DNA of 64,000 nt from Pseudopithomyces maydicus (taxonomy: Eukaryota > Ascomycota > Dothideomycetes > Pleosporales > Didymosphaeriaceae): the NCBI GenBank assembly GCA_026873275.1, contig JANTUC010000004.1:2728001-2792000 (forward strand), in the 5' to 3' direction. Shown here one piece after another: positions 56,898-64,000 of this stretch; position 1 is the stretch's first letter; each line of letters begins with the position of its first letter. The notes under the pieces are model-generated. The model was not told the DNA's origin, did no database searches, and saw only the letters and a program-made list of their open reading frames with translations. A program made the position numbers and the translations under genes.

Positions 56898-58064
56898 CTC
56901 TCTACCCTCTCCCAAAGCAGTACCCATCTCCTTTCCCAGCACGGCCAGAGTCCGTCCGCGCTCCAAATGAACAGCACCCTTACTAGACCACCTCTTCATC
57001 AACCAGCATCCTTACTAGACCCTCACCTCATAAACACGCACCGGTTTCCCTCTGCGGCTCAATCGCCTCCCACCCCCATCCAGCTAGCCACCCCGAGGAT
57101 AAATTGCTTGTCCAGATTAAACGCTCGCCTATTCCGCCCATCCCTCCACCGGGCCTCCCATTTCTTGCGGGGAAACCAGCCCTCCCATTCGCGGAATTAC
57201 CCCAAACAACGCTCGAGCACCGACTTCGAAACACCCAAACACCCGCGGCCCCAACTGACGTGTGACGACATTTCGAAATTTGGACAAACCCGCCGCCTGA
57301 CCTGTGAAACGCCGAGCCCCCACAGAAACCGATTGGCCGCCGTCCCACCCGCATATTAACTGCCGTGCCGGCATGCACGCCTAGCCTAGCCTGCCCTGCC
57401 TGCCCTGCCTGGTCCAAAAGGCTTCTTGCATAGTGGTGCGCGCCTTCGCTCGCATGCTAATTTCGCCGAGCGCGGCGATCGACCTGGTCCTTGGGATGTC
57501 AACGTTTAACGTCGTGAGCAAAAACGGTTCACGGGGACTGCGCTCCGTGTCGAAAGCGGTGCGTGTGGAGAAACATGTGCTTAAATGATCTTGGGGAGGC
57601 TTGTACGACTTGTGGGTGTGGGCTGTGAGAGGGTTAGGAGATGTGTCTGAATTGCACACAATCATCGCGTGAGGGTGGGTAAAAGGGAGCCGCGCCGAGA
57701 TCCCCGCATCGACGCTGGTGGTGCTGGAACACGCCGAAATTTCCATTGGGAAACGATGCAACAGATCATGGTTCTCGAGTTTGGTTGGGTCTGGAAGGCC
57801 ATGGATTTCTTGTGGATCATGTCTGCGGGGCAGATGGGATGGACCATGACTAGCACGAAGACACAGATCGATCAAGGAGAGCAATTTTATTGGAAAAATC
57901 AGCCACAAAGTCACACAGTAACACGACCCAAGAACATCTTGTTTCCAGATGATACCATCCGTGCGACATTCCAGCTCGTCTCAGAAAAGAAAAAAGGAAA
58001 ATTAGGGAAAACCAGCCCGGTCATACGGACGACATATGTTACAATGGTACGCCACTGAGAAGGC
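56898..58064. other. Intergenic region, no gene recognised
   Basis: Between the GH5 promoter and the 3' end of the RING gene. It contains a short CCTGCCCTGC-type repeat near 57385-57412. The open frames on both strands carry no domains. Confidence 0.4.
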
Positions 58065-60713
58065 TCATCTCCGGACAACGCGTCTGCTAGCACTTGAATA
58101 GGCCGATTTTCCAGAACGTGCAAAGCTGTTGGCAAAGTTGGACAGACGTGAACGCTGACTGCTCTTGACACCAAAATTCTCCAGACTTCCGGCCCCTGTC
58201 CTCTGCCGGATAGGGGAGTGACCAGGAATCGTGGGTGGCATCGCAGAAGGAAGGCGAGTAGAAGAATTTCGAGAGAAGGAAAATCTATTGAAAGAGGGGA
58301 AGGAGATCACAGAACGAGATTGGGGCTCCGTCTCTCTTGAATAAGATCGATCGAGGGAACGGTTTGTGTTGTCATGGTGCATAGGTGGATGTTCTGCATC
58401 GGTGCGCGTGAAAAATCCCTGAGAGTTGATGCTCCGGCCTCGGTCCTGTAGAAAAGGGGACGTATACTGGGGTTCCGGTTCCCGCCTCAGCTCAATGCGC
58501 TCGTTCATTTTATTGACAGGAGAATCGAAAAAAGACAGACCGTTTAGACTGCGCGGTTCACGCCAATCAGTGTCCGTGGACGGCTTGTTGTGGCGAAATT
58601 GAGAGGTGGCTGAGCGAATTGAACTAACGTCGGGTTCAGCGAATTGAGGACGCGAAAGTGATTGCAAATGGTGGCTGCCGCTTCCAAAGAAAGGACTTAC
58701 TACACGATCCTCCTCATCCATAGGTCGATTGAACCGGCTACGAACCGGAGTAGTGGGGTTGATGAAAGGGTTATCCTGACGAGGTTTTGTTACCACGTCG
58801 CCATCTCTGGCGTAGTGAGGACCAGTATGAAGAAGAGCTGAAGTTGGGTCAGCACTGATTAGTGATTGTTCCAGAAATCCATGGCCGTCATCCCATTCCC
58901 TCTGCGGATCGCGGGTCTGGAATTTCGGCACAGTTCCACGGAACTTCTGCTGTTTCTCTCGTCTCAACTGCGCGGGATGTACTTGCTGCTTCGGATGATG
59001 GTTGTCGTTTCGATCACGCGGATCCTCAAGTCCAAGGTCAAGACCTGTGTGATGTCCAAGGTTATCCAGTAGATTCATGTAGGAGTGATCAGTGGATATA
59101 CCACCGGGTTGCTGAGCAGGCATCCTCAAGCGTGATGGAGCTTCGAAAGTGAATGCCGATTCGTTGTTGTGAACACCTAATCCTGGGAGTAGTCCTGGTT
59201 GCTGTGCTGAAGCATTCGTAGGGAGGTTGTTCTCTGCTCCAGGCACGCCTGACGTGAACGAGCCGTTATGAGTCTGCGGGCCATGACGAGTCGGCGGCCT
59301 AGTATTGATGTCACCGGGCTGCTCGTAGATCGTGTTGTCAGCAGTCCAGCCACCGCTGTCGTCCATTTGTGTGTCTGGATCGTCGGCAGGCTTGCGGGTT
59401 GTTGTTGCAGTAGGCCCTCCGCTGGACAGCTTTTGGCGGAGATTGGGTATCATCTTCTTGATAGACTTCATCTTCGAAAGCGGCCCAGGAGGCGGCGGCA
59501 TCATGTCTCTGCTTGAAGGGGCAGCGTGAATGTTTTTCACCTGAGCGGGTGACTCCATCCTCGATCGCTTGTGTGGACGCTTCTGCGGGCTGAAGGATGC
59601 TTCTTCTTCAATCATTCCGCCATGACCCAAGTTCGGCGCAGAACGCCCCACCGTGTGGCTCGATGTTGTATTTCGCGGCTCCATAGGTACGTCACCATCG
59701 TCATCTCGATCAGATTCGTCATTCTCCTCAAAAGGTAGAGGTCCATCGAAAACGGGTATTGGGTCCAAGGCCATTGCAAAACCTAACGAGGCTAAGCGGT
59801 CTCGCATAGCAATGATTTGGCTGTAAGGTGTCAGCGGCATAATCCTTCACCAAACTATTCGCATACATACTCCTTCATTGTCGGGAGGACCCCGAGATAG
59901 TGACGGATGGCGGGCATTCTAGCCTCCAGTCTCTGTAGCTTCTGCTCCCTAGCCTCGAGCGGTCGCAGTCGGTCGATTTCCCCTTGAAGCGCCATGGTTT
60001 TCTCATTTCCCTTGGCGACGAGATCCCGCAAGTTGCGAAGCTCTTTCTCAGCCTCCGCGTCTTCCTTAGCCACTTTCTTCCGGGACAGAGCAACGTTCCT
60101 GCTGTAGCGCGTGAGAGCCAGATATTGAAACTAAATACCATCAGCAAAGCCTGTCGATGTAGAGAGACCAAACATACCCGTAAAGCCTCCATCTCCTTGT
60201 CCTTTCCTTCCAGCTTCATCGGGGGAGCCTTGAACCAGCACCGCGGGATGGCAGGGTCGTGCTCGCCTTCGTTGAAACCGCGCAAAGAAAAGAGCTGCTT
60301 CTCGGCCTTATCGCCCTTCTCCTTTACGCACACCGGGCATGGTGCTTGCGGCCGATGCCCAGCTGGGAAAAACGCGGGTCCTATGAGCACATGCGTCAGT
60401 GTAGAGTTCGGAGTGATCGTTTTAGGTAATACTCACCGCTGCCTCCTCCAATATGCTTGATGCAGATAACATGGCAGCAAGATGCGACGTACAAACGCGT
60501 CACGATGCGGTCCCTAGTGTTGATGCCGTCCGAGAGGCCTTGCACCGAATCCCGCTGCTGGTAGACATCCGAAAAGACATCGCCGCAGACCGAGCACGCG
60601 AAGATACAGTCCAAGGGTGTGATGTCGTCGCCGTCGGGTTGCGCCTTCGGACCCATGATGAGGGCTTTCAGCGACTTCTTTGCGCGGGTGGTGGAGGGAA
60701 GAAAAGGTGACAT
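58065..60713 (-). CDS. RING-type zinc-finger protein with coiled coil and long disordered tail
   Basis: Four exons: 60713-60437, 60380-60178, 60130-59871 and 59820-58065 (introns 56, 47 and 50 nt), 831 aa. The RING-like finger is assembled across intron 1: CSVCGDVF, then CCHVICIKHIGG, then PCPVCVKEKGDK. A segment PRCWFKAPP, helix FQYLALTRYSRNVALSRKKV and a coiled coil rich in Lys, Glu and Leu (about 175-245) follow. The last 550 residues are Ser/Pro/Arg/Gln-rich with basic patches. RING, coiled coil and Ser-rich tail recall meiotic Zip3/HEI10-type E3 ligases in layout only; the finger sequence does not let me assign it there. An inner ATG at 60656 (MGPKAQPDG) is an equally good start (812 aa). 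Confidence 0.85.
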
Positions 60714-61281
60714 GAAAGGTGTGTGGTTTTGGGGTCGGTTAAGAGAAGTGAGGAAGGCGCGACCGGAGGGACCGCAGTGCTACCAAGACTGGCACTAGCA
60801 GCAGCAGGGCGACTCTAAGAGGTGTCTGTGAGGGTGAAGGGGAGATGAGCAGTGGTTGCGAGGTGAAGAGATACTTGAATGAGAGAGTGGAGTGAAGCGT
60901 TTGGGTCCTGGCACAGTAGCAAAAACTCGCGTGACTACGCGTGGAGGTCTGCGCGAGTGTAATGAGGTCGAACAAGAATAACCAACCTGGCGGTTTTTTT
61001 CTTCACTGAACAAATGTTTGAAAAGCAAGGTTGTCCACATTGTGATACAGGATAGTCTCGTAAAGAAGTTCACCGTAAATATCGCACACTCAGTCTCAAG
61101 CAAATATTGCACTGTGCTGAGCAAGGAAATTCAACAAAAGAAAACAGAGATCATATTTACACTGCATCTAGAGCTCTATCTCCGGCGCGAGCCACCGGTC
61201 TACTGGAATTGCCGGCAAGGGTATCTTTAATATAGTTAGCTTATCGTTGGTTCCTCTATGGCTTTTCTTTTTCGATGTTAC
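60714..61281. other. Intergenic region, no gene recognised
   Basis: RING gene promoter and 3' flank of the complex I subunit gene; short frames only. Confidence 0.4.
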
Positions 61282-61915
61282 TCACTGCTCAGGGTAGCCG
61301 TGTGTTGAATCAATCTCATAACGCTTCTCTCCGAGCGGGCTGCTGCCCATGCCACTCGGCAGTGGGGGCATTCCACCGGGTCCCAGAACATCCTTCGCCA
61401 GTCCAGTGTTCTTTTCGAATGCCACAGCCAAGCCCTTGATACCCTCCTCTTGCGCCGCAACCAACTGCTTCGAACCCGCCTCGCCGATCAATTCCTGCTT
61501 GGGCGCCGCCGCGCTTCCAACCTCCAACAGAGCTACAGCATCGGCCTGGGTAACGGTCGACAATTGCGGGTATCGGCGTCGGACGTCGCGCTTCCAGTAC
61601 GGGTTCTCGGCAATGTCCGCAGCGGGGAGGGTGACGGGGTCGTCATAGGTCTTGGGGTCGTAGCCGGCGGGCGGTGGGTTACGGAAAGTAGCGTTCATGG
61701 GCACACCCGAGGAGCGGCCGGCGTCGATGGCGAGGAAGTTCTTGACCTTGGACCAAACGCCCTGAGGCTCGAGCGTGTATTTCTGCGCGCAGGACCATCA
61801 GCAGTGCTCGTGCTCAAGCTGGGGCACGGCGAGGGAGGGGCGCAATGGCCGGGGATGGCGATGGTGGGTGTGTTGCGCATACCACGAACTTCTGGGCCCC
61901 CTGCTTGACCGCCAT
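61282..61915 (-). CDS. NADH:ubiquinone oxidoreductase (complex I) 21.3 kDa subunit
   Basis: Exons 61915-61883 and 61782-61282, around a 100-nt intron after QKFV, give 177 residues. The conserved blocks are KYTLEPQGVW, the FRNPPP turn, YDDPVTLPAADIAENPYWKRDVRR, YPQLSTVTQADAV and the GEAGSKQLV region, which I recognise as the accessory 21.3 kDa subunit of fungal complex I described in Neurospora. It is peripheral to the mitochondrial membrane and has no clear cleavable presequence. The Pro/Gly-rich end (GPGGMPPLPSGMGSSPLG) is variable. The gene is divergent from the SCA7 gene, 289 bp between starts, and its frame is intact. Confidence 0.9.
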
Positions 61916-62204
61916 TATGGGCAACTCGATCGCGACAGTCCAATTGGCGGGGGAAGAGGGTGAATTGACGGCGTCGTCGTTTGTAGCGTTCTGAGTTCTG
62001 AGCCGTGTGACGGAAGTTCGTTGGAGCTCTGTCGCGCGGTCTTGGCAAAGTTGTTAATCAGCAGTCTGAACCGCGGTGTGATTGGCCCACCGGAGGCCGC
62101 CCACTCATCGTCACGGTATATCAATTCCTACTCATGATCATAAAACGAACATTTTATTTGTTACCTGTGTGTTAATTCTATTGTTGAGTCTCTGTATTTT
62201 CGCC

Positions 62205-62408
62205 ATGGAAACCGAACCCATCCCCCTCGACGTGGAAACACAGTGCGGCGTCCCACTGCCCAATGGTGGGCTCTGCACAAGAAGCCTAGCTTGCAAGAGA
62301 CACAGCATGGCCTCGAAAAGGGCCGTAGCTGGAAGAAGCGCGCCATATGATCAACTGTTGGCACAACATCAGGCACAGAGACGGTCAGATCGATTGGAGG
62401 CTTCATAA
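62205..62408 (+). CDS. Stand-alone SCA7 (ataxin-7) domain protein, 67 aa
   Basis: The product has CGVPLPNGGLCTRSLACKRHSM, followed by SKRAVAGRSAPYDQLLAQHQ. This is the SCA7 zinc-binding domain of Sgf73/ATXN7: two Cys, then Cys-x(3)-His, and the PYD end. In SAGA, Sgf73 ties the deubiquitinase module to the core, and its SCA7 region contacts nucleosomes; there the domain sits in a protein several times longer. Here the flanks are only about 13 residues before and 10 after. The start at 62205 lies in good context (GCCATGGA). An upstream in-frame ATG at 62082 would add a hydrophobic segment unlike Sgf73. Either a true mini-protein or a fragment. Confidence 0.7.
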   Translation: METEPIPLDVETQCGVPLPNGGLCTRSLACKRHSMASKRAVAGRSAPYDQLLAQHQAQRRSDRLEAS

Positions 62409-62472
62409 ATAACGTACGTTTGGTTAACATAGTTAACCATCAACGACGCCGACTACCCATTCGGTTATTAGA

Positions 62473-64000
62473 TCACGGGAATGCATCATAGTCTCCGAGC
62501 CCTTGACACACCCCATCTACCTCGAGGCTCTCCACATATTGTACCGCCTTTTCACCCGCACCAAACCGAATTACCTTACCGTTTCTCGCTTCTCGGGCAT
62601 CCAGAGCTTCCCAACCAAGCTCCCCAGGACCGTGGTATGGGTCCTTCACGAACGCCAGAACATGCTCTTGCATTGCCCGGCTCGTCTCTCTCTCGATCTC
62701 CGGCACATCTCCAACGCCTTGTACAAGTTCATATGTTCCAAACACCATCGGTATATCCTCGCCATGCCACGCCCCAGTCCACGCGAGAGGATTAAGGTTC
62801 GGATATATACCAGCATACTGGTAGCGATAAACCGGTACTGAGACCTCGTTGCGCTCCAAGGTGGATGTAAAAGCCGGACAAACAAATCCCCCAAGCTCTA
62901 TGGCGAGAATGACTTCCTGTGGGAACCCTGCGCTCTGGTTCTGTGCCGGGAATGGAACCAGCGAACTGGCTTCATTCGCCGTGTTCGATATGATAGCCGG
63001 AAGACGTGCTATCTTCCCAGCTTTCGCTCGTCCAGCATAGTCCGAGAACACAATTCGCTCGTCCACCACCGGTGTGAAGGACAAGGCTGGTGTCGTCCCC
63101 CTATCCCCATATCGCCCGATGAAATTCGATATATCCTCAAACGGAACACCGCGCATACATTCGAGTAGCGCCTCACTTCCATTTCCGACCTCACACCCAA
63201 CACTCTGCGCCACAAACGTAAAGTTCGAAAACGCCTCATCCACGACCCCCGCCGCGCTAAACGCCGTCCCGGACATCAAAAAATACGCCCTCGCAATCGG
63301 ATCCTCGTGATACGCATACGCATGCGCATCCGTGGACATCGACCCCGCCGACTGCCCCCACTGCGTAATCGCGCCGGGATCCCCCCAAACGCCCCGATAT
63401 TCTCCCGCACCCACTCCAGCGCCATCCTCTGGTCCAAGATCCCGAGATTCTGCTCCTCCAGCCCGGGGGCGTTGGGAAACCCGAAGATGTTCAGACGGTA
63501 GTTGAGCGTCACCACGATGTGCGATTGCGAGCGCTCGATCCACCCCGCGGGGTCGTAGTACCCTGAGTCTATGCCGCCGCTTGTGAAACCGCCGCCTGGT
63601 AGGAAGACTAGGACGGGGAGGTTCGAAGTTGGCGTTGCGGTGGTGGGCGTCCAGATTGCGAGGTAGAGACAGTCTTCGGAGGTGGTTGCGCCGACGAGGC
63701 CGGAGGTGGAGTTTTGAGCGCCGGTGTTGATCATGGCGCCTTTGGCGAAATAGGTACTGAGGAGAGATGGTGTTGAGCTGATGAACTGGGGGCATGATGG
63801 TGGTAGACCGATCGCGTTGTGATGCTTGTCTGATTCGGGTAGCTTTTGTGGTGGTAGCCATCTACGCGCCTGGGTTGGGGGTTCAGCAAAGGCGATGGAG
63901 CGAAATTGCCGTGTCTGAGGGTACTTGGGGTCTATCAACCCAGTATATACTCCGGTAATAGTCTTGATTGTAGCATGATCCGTCGCATTGGCGTTCGCAC
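62473..64000 (-). CDS. Type-B carboxylesterase/lipase, 5' end outside the window, frame broken once
   Basis: The gene enters from the right edge and ends at 62473. From 64000 the frame reads ANATDHATIKTITGVYTG and then LIDPKYPQTRQFRSIAFAEPP. The hallmarks follow: EDCLYLAIW, LPGGGFTSGG oxyanion hole, ALEWVRENIGAFGG, catalytic Ser in GQSAGS and the His in AWHGEDIPMVFG. The frame shifts at the six-C run 63381-63386 (G in coding sense): one more base turns AFGGIPARL into AFGGDPGAITQWGQSAGS, as in the family. N-glycosylation sites (NFT, NQS) fit a secreted enzyme, but the signal peptide is not in view. The substrate is unknown: lipase, tannase-unrelated esterase or cholinesterase-like are all possible. 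Confidence 0.9.

Noticed and set aside
57381..57914. Minus-strand frame of 177 codons upstream of the GH5 gene
   Set aside because: No domain, no signal, no splice logic; fits chance in a 1.2-kb spacer.
1..64000. tRNA, rRNA and transposase genes
   Set aside because: I looked for B-box-like GGTTCGAATCC segments, rRNA cores and transposase or reverse transcriptase motifs by eye and found none I could support; a tRNAscan or Rfam search would be needed to exclude small RNA genes.

Overview
This window comes from the nuclear genome of a filamentous ascomycete (Pezizomycotina). The evidence is short GT-AG introns (mostly 45-100 nt), dense genes on both strands, and family content typical of the group: a HET-domain protein, a fungal rhodopsin-like 7-TM protein, a DUF3176 membrane protein, an NmrA-like protein, a secreted intradiol dioxygenase, the fungal 21.3 kDa complex I subunit, and secreted plant-cell-wall enzymes. 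A dothideomycete is my guess from the overall protein flavour; I cannot prove it. I resolved exon structures by hand, and each model was checked for a length divisible by three.

Layout. 0.7-9.1 kb: 7-TM protein (-), five-exon SDR (-), BCS1-like AAA ATPase (+), aldo/keto reductase (+). 9.4-13.8 kb: APH-like kinase (-), a doubtful small ORF (+), CE1 acetyl xylan esterase (-). 15.2-19.4 kb: divergent core pair Rqc1/TCF25 (-) and Ptc5-type mitochondrial PP2C (+). 20.7-26.4 kb: DUF3176 protein (-), a broken AIM9-like kinase gene (-), alpha/beta hydrolase (-). 27.4-32.7 kb: FAD-dependent oxidoreductase (+), secreted intradiol dioxygenase (+), Pof1-like nucleotidyltransferase (+). 33.6-36.2 kb: HET protein (-). 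36.8-42.4 kb: two paralogous double-RRM proteins flanking a DUF7923-like protein and a small secreted protein. 42.4-45.2 kb: P450 (-) and a small conserved protein (-). 47.4-54.6 kb: a 227-aa hypothetical protein, a secreted single-pass membrane protein, an NmrA-like protein and an orphan protein. 55.7-64 kb: GH5 endoglucanase (-), RING protein (-), complex I 21.3 kDa subunit (-), stand-alone SCA7 domain (+) and a type-B carboxylesterase (-) that runs off the right edge.

The genes do not form an obvious biosynthetic cluster: there is no PKS, NRPS or terpene synthase, and the P450 and oxidoreductases are scattered among housekeeping genes. Three secreted enzymes (acetyl xylan esterase, GH5, intradiol dioxygenase) fit growth on plant material.

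The strongest global signal is technical. Nine of about 31 genes have a reading frame broken by single-base indels. Eleven of twelve are missing bases, mostly in G/C runs of five or six, and they hit core genes such as Rqc1 and Ptc5. This looks like homopolymer under-calling in the assembly rather than gene decay. The AIM9-like gene differs: its break is in a short run, and it also has an in-frame stop exactly after the catalytic DW motif. The biological signals I find most interesting are the RRM paralog pair sharing one intron position and phase, the stand-alone SCA7 gene, the convergent overlapping stop codons of an RRM gene and the P450, and a 60-bp duplication beside a TATA box. I found no convincing new defence or mobile system.
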